Of a stretch of DNA of 64,000 nucleotides, positions 1 through 7,849 are shown one piece after another. Within the stretch, counting starts at the first letter, position 1, and every line of letters begins with the position of its first letter. This stretch comes from Bacteroidales bacterium UBA4179. Its GTDB lineage: Bacteria > Bacteroidota > Bacteroidia > Bacteroidales > Dysgonomonadaceae. The notes beneath the pieces were generated by a model. It made no database searches, was not told the origin of the DNA, and worked only from the letters and a program-made list of their open reading frames with translations. The DNA lies in the NCBI GenBank assembly GCA_002381125.1, contig DFUT01000043.1:15546-79545 (forward strand), given 5' to 3'. A program made the position numbers and the translations under genes.

Positions 1-1147
1 AGTAATCCGCTTCGAGTTTAATGCGGATTACTTTGTCGTATTCGCCCAAGCGGTTGAATGCTTTTTTACCAAATTCTTCTATTAAGGCTTCGCGAGTGTA
101 TCGTGTTTTGTAAATTTCTTCTGTTCCGAATGCCGGATCGATAGGAAAGAAAGGCATGAGCGGTTCGTGATCAATGGAATAGAATTCCACTTTGTCGAGA
201 ATTTCAAGTGTGTTTGTCAGTGCGGAGGGAACATCCGAAAACAGAAGGTTCATCTCTGCCGTGGTTTTCAACCATTCTTGTTTGGTATAACGCATGCGGG
301 TGGGATCATCAAAATCCTTTCCCGTACTCAGGCAGATCAATCGGTCGTGCGCTTCGGCATCTTCTTCATTTACAAAATGAACATCATTGGTGGCAACGAC
401 TTTTACGTTGTATTTTTTGGCTAAGCGAAGTAAGTGTTTGTTGACTTTCTCCTGTTTGGGATAGGTTGTTTGATCGGCATCCGGACGGTCGGTTTTGTGG
501 CGTTGCAGCTCCAGATAAAAATCATCGCCAAAGAGGTTTTTATACCAGCGAACGGTTTCCTCGGCTTCTTCGATTTGGTCTTCATCGATTTTTTGGGGAA
601 TTTCACCTCCCAGGCATGCCGACAATACGATTAATCCCTCGTGATAGTGTTCCAGCAATTCTTTATCGATGCGGGGGCGATAATAAAATCCTTCTGTCCA
701 GCTTTTAGATACCATTTTGATGAGATGTTTATAGCCGGTGAAGTTTTTTGCCAAAACGATGAGATGCCATCCGCTCGAGTCGATCTTGTCGTTCTGTGAA
801 AAACGATTGCGTCGTGCCACATAACACTCGCAGCCGATGATGGGTTTGAACAATTTGTTTTTGATTTCCGCAAGTTGGTTTCGAAGTTTGTTTTCCTTGC
901 CGGGATCGTTTTGTTTACAGGCTTCTTCAATCTTTTTTTCAATCTTTTTGATTTCGGTATTTAGCGGAGCATTTTTCTTGGTTACGTAGTTGATGAATTC
1001 CTTGATGCCATACATTACCCCATGATCGGTAAGTGCCATACCTTTCATGCCGTCATCGATGGCTTTATCTACCAAACGACGAATGGCGGCTTGTCCATCG
1101 AGTAGAGAATATTGCGAGTGAACGTGTAAATGTGCAAATGGTTGCAT
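1..1147 (-). CDS. dnaE: DNA polymerase III alpha subunit, N-terminal part (cut by window start)
   Basis: Replicative polymerase subunit that extends DNA in the cytoplasm. Translating the minus strand from the ATG at 1147 gives an uninterrupted frame to base 1, about 382 codons. It opens with MQPFAHLHVHSQYSLLDG, the start of the PHP domain with its HxHSxYSLLDG metal-binding motif. ALTDHGVMYG follows near residues 38-47, then the conserved GCECYVA stretch. The rest of the PHP domain and the palm, finger and beta-binding regions lie beyond the window. The ATG directly precedes the conserved PHP motif, and a -7 promoter box lies about 40 bases upstream. No frameshift was seen. Confidence 0.95.
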   Translation of the reverse strand, partial: MQPFAHLHVHSQYSLLDGQAAIRRLVDKAIDDGMKGMALTDHGVMYGIKEFINYVTKKNAPLNTEIKKIEKKIEEACKQNDPGKENKLRNQLAEIKNKLFKPIIGCECYVARRNRFSQNDKIDSSGWHLIVLAKNFTGYKHLIKMVSKSWTEGFYYRPRIDKELLEHYHEGLIVLSACLGGEIPQKIDEDQIEEAEETVRWYKNLFGDDFYLELQRHKTDRPDADQTTYPKQEKVNKHLLRLAKKYNVKVVATNDVHFVNEEDAEAHDRLICLSTGKDFDDPTRMRYTKQEWLKTTAEMNLLFSDVPSALTNTLEILDKVEFYSIDHEPLMPFFPIDPAFGTEEIYKTRYTREALIEEFGKKAFNRLGEYDKVIRIKLEADY

Positions 1148-1183
1148 TTCAAAGATGTAATATTTTTGTGATGTTATTTTGGA

Positions 1184-1191
1184 CAAATATA
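1184..1191 (-). promoter_or_regulatory. Bacteroidota -7 promoter box upstream of dnaE
   Basis: On the minus strand this reads TATATTTG, a perfect match to the Bacteroidota -7 consensus TAnnTTTG, 36 bases upstream of the dnaE ATG. No clear -33 TTG was seen at the expected distance, so the call rests on the -7 box and its position. Confidence 0.5.
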
Positions 1192-1249
1192 CTCAAAAAA
1201 CAGTGATTTTTGGAAAGAAAAGAAGAAGCGAAACGAATTATCGGCTTCG

Positions 1250-1331
1250 GGTTTTGTTGCAGCATGAAATTGCTTTGTAAAATTTTACGCCAATGTTTGG
1301 CGGCAACATACAGGTTTTGTTGCAGCATGAA
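1250..1331. repeat. 19-bp perfect direct repeat in the dnaE/transporter gap
   Basis: GGTTTTGTTGCAGCATGAA occurs at 1250-1268 and again at 1313-1331, 63 bases apart. A small inverted repeat (cgccaatgtttggcg) lies between the copies. The 323-base gap between dnaE and the peptide transporter otherwise holds only the dnaE promoter and the transporter terminator. No gene was recognised in it. Confidence 0.7.
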
Positions 1332-1401
1332 GTTTTCATGTGCAAGGATAAAGTTTCCTAGTGAAAGGAAATCGGAAAATCATGCTTCCCAAGACAGGAT
1401 A

Positions 1402-1441
1402 AAAATAAACGAGAGTGCCGAAAAATGTTTTTCAGCCACTC
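1402..1441 (-). terminator. Probable intrinsic terminator of the peptide transporter gene
   Basis: On the minus strand the arms GAGTGGCTGAAAAA (1441-1428) and TTTTTCGGCACTC (1425-1413) pair with one bulged G and one G-T pair. A T-rich tract (TTTATTTTT) follows. It lies 30 bases past the transporter stop codon. Confidence 0.6.
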
Positions 1442-1470
1442 CCGTTGTGCTCTTTTTGATGGTCGAGCGA

Positions 1471-3456
1471 TTATAGGTCTCCCGTTGCTTTTTCAAGCCT
1501 TTTCATGACGGAAAATATGAAAATGCCCGAGAGTACGCAGCATATGATGAGTATGCTCCAGAAACCGACTAGCGGGAGTTTTTCCCAGAATGTGCCGATT
1601 ACGCCTACGAGCAGATTGCCGATGGCGGTTGCTGCCAGCCAGCCTCCTTGCATTAGTCCGCTATATTGCGGGGGAGCTACTTTTGATACGAATGACAACC
1701 CCATAGGGCTGAGGAACAATTCGGCTACGGTTAAAGCGAAATAAGTGCTTATCAACCATCCGGGCGATACCAATTTGTCGGATACTCCCGATATTTCGGA
1801 CGGTGCAGGCAAACCGATGGATCCGATGAGCATAATGGCAAATCCGACGGCTGCCAAAAACATGCCGATGCCGATTTTTCGCGGGGCCGACGGTTCTTTC
1901 CCTTTATTTGCCAAATAGCTAAACAGTGCAACGGTAAGCGGCGTTAAGATAATGATAAACATTGGATTGAATTGCTGGAATATTTGTGGAGTGATTTTGA
2001 TTGGTGTATCGACTCCTTTTATATTGGCAAAATAATATCCTGCTACACCTGCAATTCCTGCTACTGTCAGTAGAAGCCCAACTTTTTTATTGGGCTTGCT
2101 TCCCAACAATCCGACAGTAGAAAGGTAGATGCCATAGAGAAATACGATCAGAGACAGCAGAGGGAACAGGCTGAATAGCAGTGTCCAGGTTACAGGTAGG
2201 GTGCTTTGTGTGTAATCGCGTGCAAAGAAAGTCAGGGTCAACCCGTTTTGATGGAACGACATCCAGAAGAAAATGACCACGAAAAACACCAGGAGCAGGG
2301 CCACCATACGTTCTTTCACTTCTTCTTTCGGCATGATTTTTATCTCTTTCCCGTCGGCTTTTGATTCTTCTATTTTTTGTTTTACCGTTTTATCTTCCGC
2401 TTTCCAAGTTCCTTTAAACAGTAAAAATATCAACACAGAGAAAACAAGGCTGATGCAGGCTACGCCGAATGCCAGATTATACGAAATGGAAAGCGATTCG
2501 TTTACGTAGCGTTTTCCGAAATTGCGGGCAAAATCGTCCGGGTGGGGGCCTCCACCCAATTCCGGATCGGTAATATGTATGGATTGTATCTTGGCAATGA
2601 TAGCCGCTTTTTCCTCGGCATCCGCCGGATCGCGGCTTTGCAGTATTTCATATTCGCGTGTGGTGACCATCATGGCGGGGTCGGCAATTTTTCCTGCCTG
2701 GGTATATTGGTGTAATCCGGCTGCTTTCAAGCGGAAAAGAGATTCCTCGATCTCTTCCATAAACACAACTTTATGTTCTTTTTTTGCCTTATTGAGTACG
2801 GCTTCAAATTCTTTTCCGGTAAGTTGTTGCTCCTCAGGGGTGAGGTATTGTGCGATAAATGTGTTTTTGTCGATGGCTTGTGCTTCGTCGTTCAAGATAA
2901 CGTAATTTTTGGGAATGGAAGCGTCGTAGGTGAAATTGGACGATCGCAACACCGCATTGTTGATGTAGTTGGCAGCACTTGGTGCAAAAAAAGCGCCGAT
3001 ATTGATGAACATGTAAAAAATGGAAAAAGCAATATCCCTGTTTTTACTGTATTTCGGGTTATCGTACAACTTTCCGAGCAGCGCCTGCAAATTGCCTTTG
3101 AAAAAACCGGTACCGAGTGCAATAAGGATAAGCGAACAAAACATCATGGCCAGTCCAATGGCATTGCTCTCCATTGGAACCGCCAGCAGAAGATAACCGA
3201 CAAACATCACGAAAATACCCAGAAGAACCGTTTTTCCGTAACCGAGTACTTTATCTGCCAAAACTCCCCCGAATAGGGGTAAAAAATAAACAAGTGCAAG
3301 AAAAGATCCGTAAATCATGCTGGTCGAGGCCGATGTCAATCCGAATTTTGCTTGCATATACAACGTGAGGATAGCCAGCATGGTGTAGTATCCGAACCTT
3401 TCGCCCATATTGGTAAGGGCTAATACTAATAATCCTTTGGGATGGTCTTTAAACAT
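1471..3456 (-). CDS. POT/PTR2-family proton-dependent oligopeptide transporter
   Basis: Inner-membrane MFS-fold symporter that imports di- and tripeptides with protons. The 661-residue product starts with MFKDHPKGLLVLALTNMGER and carries the family signature GERFGYYTM at residues 18-26. In the usual E-x-x-E-R motif the first Glu is Asn16 here, while Glu19 and Arg20 are kept. Many hydrophobic helices follow (for example GTGFFKGNLQALLG near residues 115-128). A long charged insert at about residues 185-320 sits between the two helical halves and makes the protein longer than typical 450-500-residue family members. It is a single gene with its own promoter and terminator. Exact substrate preference cannot be read from sequence. 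Confidence 0.9.
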   Translation of the reverse strand: MFKDHPKGLLVLALTNMGERFGYYTMLAILTLYMQAKFGLTSASTSMIYGSFLALVYFLPLFGGVLADKVLGYGKTVLLGIFVMFVGYLLLAVPMESNAIGLAMMFCSLILIALGTGFFKGNLQALLGKLYDNPKYSKNRDIAFSIFYMFINIGAFFAPSAANYINNAVLRSSNFTYDASIPKNYVILNDEAQAIDKNTFIAQYLTPEEQQLTGKEFEAVLNKAKKEHKVVFMEEIEESLFRLKAAGLHQYTQAGKIADPAMMVTTREYEILQSRDPADAEEKAAIIAKIQSIHITDPELGGGPHPDDFARNFGKRYVNESLSISYNLAFGVACISLVFSVLIFLLFKGTWKAEDKTVKQKIEESKADGKEIKIMPKEEVKERMVALLLVFFVVIFFWMSFHQNGLTLTFFARDYTQSTLPVTWTLLFSLFPLLSLIVFLYGIYLSTVGLLGSKPNKKVGLLLTVAGIAGVAGYYFANIKGVDTPIKITPQIFQQFNPMFIIILTPLTVALFSYLANKGKEPSAPRKIGIGMFLAAVGFAIMLIGSIGLPAPSEISGVSDKLVSPGWLISTYFALTVAELFLSPMGLSFVSKVAPPQYSGLMQGGWLAATAIGNLLVGVIGTFWEKLPLVGFWSILIICCVLSGIFIFSVMKRLEKATGDL

Positions 3457-3513
3457 GTTGCATTTATTTAAAAGGTTTATAATTCACATGATTTTGAATG
3501 ATTTTTCAAATCG

Positions 3514-3521
3514 CAAATATA
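3514..3521 (-). promoter_or_regulatory. -7 promoter box of the peptide transporter
   Basis: The minus strand reads TATATTTG, matching TAnnTTTG, 58 bases upstream of the ATG at 3456. No -33 box was clear at the expected spacing. Confidence 0.45.
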
Positions 3522-3656
3522 CAAATATTTTAACGTATGATTTTTCTTTGGCAAACATTTAATATTTTGAAAAGGAGGCTATGAAGTGGATTTTCATTTA
3601 TAGAAAAAATTATACGCATTTTTTTTGCAAAAATCTTTTTTTATTGAAAAATGTAT

Positions 3657-3664
3657 TACATTTG
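3657..3664 (+). promoter_or_regulatory. -7 promoter box of the aromatic amino acid operon
   Basis: TACATTTG matches TAnnTTTG and would start transcription near 3670. That is about 25 bases before the leader-peptide ATG and 200 bases before pheA, which places the whole attenuator inside the transcript. A -33 TTG at the usual spacing is not evident. Upstream, 3457-3656 is AT-rich and holds only the divergent transporter promoter. Confidence 0.55.
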
Positions 3665-3694
3665 CAGTAAGAATTCGTAAGAAAAACAGGTAAA

Positions 3695-3751
3695 ATGAAA
3701 TATATCCATTTTGCATATCCTTTTTACTTTTATTTTTACTTTGAGAAGTAA
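3695..3751 (+). CDS. Phe/Tyr leader peptide of the pheA operon attenuator
   Basis: An 18-codon frame encodes MKYIHFAYPFYFYFYFEK and ends in TAA at 3749-3751. Five Phe and five Tyr make 10 of 18 residues. Seven aromatic codons are consecutive at 3722-3742 (ttt tac ttt tat ttt tac ttt). An AGG-containing purine stretch precedes the ATG. The stop codon lies one base before the left arm of an antiterminator, and an intrinsic terminator follows before pheA. By analogy with the enterobacterial pheL leader, the peptide has no function of its own. Its translation senses charged tRNA-Phe and tRNA-Tyr. The codon run and placement are seen directly; sensing both amino acids is inference, supported by the downstream genes making both. 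Confidence 0.88.
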   Translation: MKYIHFAYPFYFYFYFEK

Positions 3752-3843
3752 AACGGGATTTTATGTGCAAAAATGGATAAATAAATAAGACATATATTAA
3801 TAAAGTAGGTAAAATCCCGTCAGTAGTGATGGGATTTTTTTTT
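3703..3843 (+). promoter_or_regulatory. Transcription attenuator: alternative antiterminator and intrinsic terminator
   Basis: Three mutually exclusive pairings are visible. (a) 3703-3715 inside the leader frame pairs with 3766-3779, leaving one bulged A. (b) The antiterminator is ACGGGATTTTA (3753-3763) pairing perfectly with TAAAATCCCGT (3810-3820). (c) The terminator stem is 3811-3822 with 3827-3838, 12 bp with one G-T pair and loop GTAG, followed by a T run to 3843. A ribosome stalled in the aromatic run masks (a) and lets (b) form, blocking the terminator. A ribosome that reaches the stop codon at 3749 covers 3753-3763, so the terminator forms. This is the classical Trp/Phe attenuation logic. 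No expression data are available. Confidence 0.85.
3811..3843 (+). terminator. Leader terminator of the pheA operon
   Basis: Arms AAAATCCCGTCA and TGATGGGATTTT flank the loop GTAG and are followed by at least five more T. The hairpin ends 33 bases before the pheA start, so it can only act as a regulated stop in front of the operon. Confidence 0.88.
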
Positions 3844-3875
3844 GACAGTAAATGAAATTTTTGAAGAATAGGAAT

Positions 3876-4709
3876 ATGAAAAAAGTAGCCATTCAAGGGG
3901 TGCAAGGTTCTTATCACGAAATAGCAGCGCGGAAATATTTCGATGGGGAAGAGCTTGAAATTGTTCCGTGTCTGACGTTTCGAGATATTTTTGTCGAAGC
4001 AAAAAAAGATCCTGTCCTCATTGGGATTATGGCAATAGAAAATACCATCGCCGGCAGTTTGTTGCCCAATCACGATTTGTTGAAAATGAGCGACATGCAG
4101 ATAGCAGGTGAGTGTAAATTGCGTATTTCGCACTCATTGGCAGCGTTGCCGGGTCGGTCGATTGAGGATATAAGAGAGGTGATGTCGCACCCGATTGCGC
4201 TTTTGCAGTGTCAGGAGTATTTGAATAAACTGACCGGCGTGAAAATTGTGGAGCACGACGATACGGCCTTGGCAGCTAAAGAAATCTATGATAAAGGATT
4301 AAAAGAATACGCCGCCATTTGTAGTACGTTGGCGGCAGAGATGTATGGCCTTCAGGTACTGGATTCGGGAATAGAAACCAATAAACGGAATTTTACCCGA
4401 TTCCTTATTCTGGCACACAAAGAAATGTTGCCCGAAGTACAAAAAGACAATCATATCAATAAATCGTCTCTTGTTTTTGTGCTTCCGCATACCGAAGGAA
4501 GTTTGTCGCGCGTATTGACGATATTGTCTTTCTACGGTATCAATCTCACTCGTATTCAATCTCTGCCTATTATTGGTCGCGAGTGGGAATATCAGTTTTA
4601 CATTGACCTTACTTTTTCCGATTACGAACGGTATAGGCAAGCCATCGATGCCATTTTGCCTTTAACCGGCAATCTGAAGATATTGGGAGAGTATCGCGAA
4701 GATAAATAG
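3876..4709 (+). CDS. pheA: Prephenate dehydratase
   Basis: Cytoplasmic enzyme converting prephenate to phenylpyruvate in Phe biosynthesis. The 277-residue product starts MKKVAIQGVQGSYHEIAARK. An ATG 24 bases upstream is in frame, but MKKVAIQG is where family members begin. The catalytic domain covers about residues 1-185 and includes the TRF motif (KRNFTRFLILAH). An ACT regulatory domain covers about 200-277. The usual ESRP Phe-binding motif of that domain reads QSLP (LTRIQSLPIIGREWEYQFY), so feedback by Phe may differ from E. coli. It is a stand-alone dehydratase without the fused chorismate mutase of enterobacteria; the mutase lies two genes downstream. First gene of the attenuator-controlled operon. 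Confidence 0.93.
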   Translation: MKKVAIQGVQGSYHEIAARKYFDGEELEIVPCLTFRDIFVEAKKDPVLIGIMAIENTIAGSLLPNHDLLKMSDMQIAGECKLRISHSLAALPGRSIEDIREVMSHPIALLQCQEYLNKLTGVKIVEHDDTALAAKEIYDKGLKEYAAICSTLAAEMYGLQVLDSGIETNKRNFTRFLILAHKEMLPEVQKDNHINKSSLVFVLPHTEGSLSRVLTILSFYGINLTRIQSLPIIGREWEYQFYIDLTFSDYERYRQAIDAILPLTGNLKILGEYREDK

Positions 4710-4735
4710 AATATCAATACTAATAATACTGCATA

Positions 4736-5938
4736 ATGAAGAAGTTGAAACAGATAGAACCTGCTGAGCATGTAAAAAATATATCGGAATATTATTTTTC
4801 GGTTAAACTGGCCGAAGTAGCTCAAATGAATGCGCAAGGCAAGGATGTGATTAATCTGGCGGTGGGAAGTCCCGATCAACCACCTTCCAAAGCAACCATC
4901 GACGCACTATGCGAGAGTGCCCGTCAGCCCAATGTACACGGTTATCAACCTTATACGGGAATTCCCGAGTTGCGTCAAGCATTTGCCGATTGGTACAAAA
5001 GATACTACGGAGTGGAGCTTGCGCCGGCAGAAATATTGCCGTTGATTGGTTCAAAGGAAGGTATCTTGCATATTTCGCTCACATTCCTAAATGTGGGCGA
5101 TGGGGTACTTGTGCCCAATCCGGGTTACCCTACCTATACGTCGGTATCGGCACTGATGCGTGCCAACATTATTCCTTATGACTTGCTGGAAAACGATCAT
5201 TGGCAGCCCGATTTCGAAGCGCTGGAAGAGATGGATTTGTCGGGCGTGAAACTCATGTGGGTGAATTATCCCAACATGCCCACCGGAGCCAATGCTTCAC
5301 GTGAACTTTTTGAGAAATTGGTTGCTTTCGGCAAAAAACATCGAATCGTTATCTGTCACGATAATCCTTACAGTTTCATTCTCAACGATCGCCCCATGAG
5401 CATTCTCTCTGTGGATGGGGCCAAAGATATCTGTATCGAACTCAATTCGATGAGTAAGGCTCACAATATGCCCGGCTGGCGCATGGGGATGCTGGCCTCG
5501 AATACGCAGTTTGTGAAATGGGTCCTCAGGGAAAAAAGCAATATCGACAGCGGTCAGTTCAAGCCCATGCAGATGGCTACGATTGCAGCGTTGTCGAACC
5601 CTCCGGAATGGTATGCGCGGATGAACAAACTTTATGCCGAGCGACGGGTGATAGCCGAAAAGATTATGGATCTACTCAACTGTAAGTATGATAAGAATCA
5701 AACCGGTTTGTTCCTGTGGGCAAAGATAGACGACAATGAAACCGGGAGTGAAGAGTTTATCGACGATATTCTTTATCATGCGAACGTGTTCATTACGCCG
5801 GGATTTATTTTTGGAAGCAATGGCGAGCGTTATATTCGCATTTCGCTGGGTGTTTCAACGGAAAGGATGTGGGAAGCTTACAGACGTATTGCGGATTATG
5901 TCGAAAACAAAGAACAACAAAAAAATAAACGAACATGA
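4736..5938 (+). CDS. PLP-dependent class I/II aminotransferase of the aromatic operon
   Basis: Fold-type I aminotransferase of 400 residues. It has the N-terminal VINLAVGSPDQPPS segment, the PNPGYPTY cofactor-site motif and the Schiff-base lysine at Lys241 in NSMSKAHNMPGWRMGM, with the following conserved Arg for the substrate carboxylate. Its closest look is to LL-diaminopimelate aminotransferase-like proteins. The position between prephenate dehydratase and DAHP synthase suggests it transaminates phenylpyruvate and 4-hydroxyphenylpyruvate, making the last step to Phe and Tyr. That role is inferred from context. Its stop codon overlaps the next start (ATGA), so translation is probably coupled. 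Confidence 0.9.
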   Translation: MKKLKQIEPAEHVKNISEYYFSVKLAEVAQMNAQGKDVINLAVGSPDQPPSKATIDALCESARQPNVHGYQPYTGIPELRQAFADWYKRYYGVELAPAEILPLIGSKEGILHISLTFLNVGDGVLVPNPGYPTYTSVSALMRANIIPYDLLENDHWQPDFEALEEMDLSGVKLMWVNYPNMPTGANASRELFEKLVAFGKKHRIVICHDNPYSFILNDRPMSILSVDGAKDICIELNSMSKAHNMPGWRMGMLASNTQFVKWVLREKSNIDSGQFKPMQMATIAALSNPPEWYARMNKLYAERRVIAEKIMDLLNCKYDKNQTGLFLWAKIDDNETGSEEFIDDILYHANVFITPGFIFGSNGERYIRISLGVSTERMWEAYRRIADYVENKEQQKNKRT

Positions 5939-7035
5939 AATTTTCATCGATTTTATTTCCCGGCATGGACAATAAGCGTCCGCTTGTTGTTGCCGGACCG
6001 TGTAGTGCCGAAACCGAAGAACAGGTGATGACAACGGCGCGGCAACTTGCCGCCATCGGCATAAAAGTATTTCGTGCAGGGGTATGGAAACCCCGTACCA
6101 AACCGGGAGGCTTTGAAGGTGTAGGTAGCCCCGGTTTGAAATGGCTGCAGCGCGTGAAGAAAGAAACAGGCATGTATACGATAACCGAAGTGGCTACCGA
6201 AAAACATGTGTACGAAGCGTTGAAATACGGCGTAGATATGCTGTGGATTGGCGCACGTACAACGGCAAACCCTTTTGCCGTGCAAGAAATTGCCAATACT
6301 TTGACAGGGGTGGATATTCCCGTGCTGATTAAAAATCCGGTCAATCCCGATGTGGAGTTATGGGTGGGGGCTATCGAGCGTTTGTATAATGCCGGTATCA
6401 CCCGTTTGGCTGCCATTCACAGGGGATTTAGCTCGGCCGATAAAAACGTGTATCGGAATGTGCCTCAGTGGCATATTCCTATTGAGCTAAAAAGGCGTTA
6501 TCACGATTTGCCCATTTTTTGCGATCCCAGCCATATGGGTGGCAAACGCAGTATGATTCAGTCGCTGAGTCAACAGGCAATGGATTTGAATTACAATGGC
6601 TTGTTCATTGAATCGCACTGTTTGCCCGATGAAGCATGGAGTGATAAAGATCAGCAAGTGACGCCGGAGGAACTGGATGCGATTTTGCATTCGTTGGTGA
6701 TTCGCGATACGGTTCAGACTACGGAAGATCTCTCGACTTTGCGTCGTCAGATTGACGAAATCGATAATCAATTGCTGGATTTGTTGTCCAAACGCATGCG
6801 CGTATCTCGTGAGATCGGACACTATAAACTGGAACACGATATGCCCGTTTTGCAAACCATGCGTTATGATGAAATATTGCGCGATCGTGCCGAACAAGCC
6901 GAGCGGATGGACATGTCGGGAGATTTTATACGCAAAGTGCTCGAAAGCATCCACGAAGAGTCGGTTCGTCAGCAATTGGCAATTATGGAAAATGCCAAAA
7001 AAGAAAATCAGTCAAATCAATCAAACACACTATAA
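5935..7035 (+). CDS. Bifunctional DAHP synthase / chorismate mutase
   Basis: A two-domain enzyme covering the entry step and a branch step of aromatic biosynthesis. Residues 1 to about 260 form a KDPS-like (type I beta) DAHP synthase, joining phosphoenolpyruvate and erythrose 4-phosphate. Motifs are VVAGPCSAET, KPRTKPGGFEGVGSPG, LIKNPVNPD and FCDPSHMGGKR. Residues of about 265-355 form a helical AroQ chorismate mutase (LRRQIDEIDNQLLDLLSKRM) that makes prephenate. In Bacillus-type fusions the mutase is at the N-terminus; here it is C-terminal, as in other Bacteroidota. The fusion supplies prephenate to the dehydratase and dehydrogenase encoded either side. Start overlaps the preceding stop by four bases. 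Confidence 0.94.
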   Translation: MKFSSILFPGMDNKRPLVVAGPCSAETEEQVMTTARQLAAIGIKVFRAGVWKPRTKPGGFEGVGSPGLKWLQRVKKETGMYTITEVATEKHVYEALKYGVDMLWIGARTTANPFAVQEIANTLTGVDIPVLIKNPVNPDVELWVGAIERLYNAGITRLAAIHRGFSSADKNVYRNVPQWHIPIELKRRYHDLPIFCDPSHMGGKRSMIQSLSQQAMDLNYNGLFIESHCLPDEAWSDKDQQVTPEELDAILHSLVIRDTVQTTEDLSTLRRQIDEIDNQLLDLLSKRMRVSREIGHYKLEHDMPVLQTMRYDEILRDRAEQAERMDMSGDFIRKVLESIHEESVRQQLAIMENAKKENQSNQSNTL

Positions 7036-7042
7036 TTTATAT

Positions 7043-7816
7043 ATGAGAATACTGATATTGGGAGCCGGCAAAATGGGATCGTTTTTTGCCGACGTGTTGA
7101 GTTTCGATCACGAAGTGGCTATATTCGATACCGATCCCAAACGTTTGCGATTTACTTATAATACGCTGCGAATGATCGATCCGAAAGAGATAGAAGACTT
7201 TGCACCCGAAATGGTGATCAATGCCGCTACGTTGAAATATACCATCGATGCTTTCAACCTTGTGATGCCTTATCTTCCCGAAACCTGTATTTTGAGCGAT
7301 ATTGCATCAGTGAAAACCGGACTGAAAGAATATTATGAAGAAATGGGGCATCCTTTTGTTTCTACGCACCCGATGTTTGGTCCCACATTTGCCAGCCTGA
7401 GCGATTTGAGCAAAGAAAACGCCATCATTATCACTGAATCGGGAGAAGAGGGGAAAGCATTTTTTCGACGATTGTATCGCCGTCTTCGCCTGAATGTTTT
7501 TGAATATACGTTTGAACAGCATGACGAAACCATTGCTTATTCGCTTTCAATTCCCTTTGCTTCTACGTTGGTATTTGCTTCGGTAATGAAACATCAGGAC
7601 GCACCGGGAACCACTTTCAAAAAACATATGGCCATAGCTCAAGGACTTTTATCGGAAGACGATTTTCTGCTCACCGAAATCCTTTTCAATCCATATACCT
7701 CGAAGCAGGTGGAAAAAATCAGAGAAAAACTCAAGGAATTGCTTTCCATCATTGAGACAAAAGACAGCGACAGCATGAAGGAATTCCTTACGGAGGTAAG
7801 AAAAAATATTGAATAA
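7043..7816 (+). CDS. tyrA: Prephenate dehydrogenase
   Basis: NAD(P)-dependent oxidative decarboxylation of prephenate to 4-hydroxyphenylpyruvate for Tyr synthesis. The product is 257 residues and starts MRILILGAGKMGSFFADVL, a Rossmann GxGxxG motif at the N-terminus, which fixes the start. The same frame stays open further upstream inside the DAHP synthase gene, but that part is not protein-like. Conserved elements include DIASVKTGL and STHPMFGPT, the latter typical of the family. It lies seven bases after the preceding stop and is the last gene of the attenuated operon. The pathway from DAHP to Tyr and Phe is covered except for the shikimate steps, which lie elsewhere. Confidence 0.92.
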   Translation: MRILILGAGKMGSFFADVLSFDHEVAIFDTDPKRLRFTYNTLRMIDPKEIEDFAPEMVINAATLKYTIDAFNLVMPYLPETCILSDIASVKTGLKEYYEEMGHPFVSTHPMFGPTFASLSDLSKENAIIITESGEEGKAFFRRLYRRLRLNVFEYTFEQHDETIAYSLSIPFASTLVFASVMKHQDAPGTTFKKHMAIAQGLLSEDDFLLTEILFNPYTSKQVEKIREKLKELLSIIETKDSDSMKEFLTEVRKNIE

Positions 7817-7849
7817 AAACGGTTTGTCGGGCAACTTTTATGGTTTCGA

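Noticed and set aside
3581..3670. A 29-codon frame (Phe/Tyr-containing) upstream of the leader peptide, with AAGGAGG before its ATG
   Set aside because: The -7 promoter box lies inside it, so the frame is probably not in the transcript. The purine run is only two bases from the ATG. It shows no stop-to-stem arrangement.
6752..7042. Upstream extension of the tyrA frame inside the DAHP synthase gene
   Set aside because: The extension overlaps the chorismate mutase domain out of frame. The Rossmann motif begins right at the ATG at 7043.
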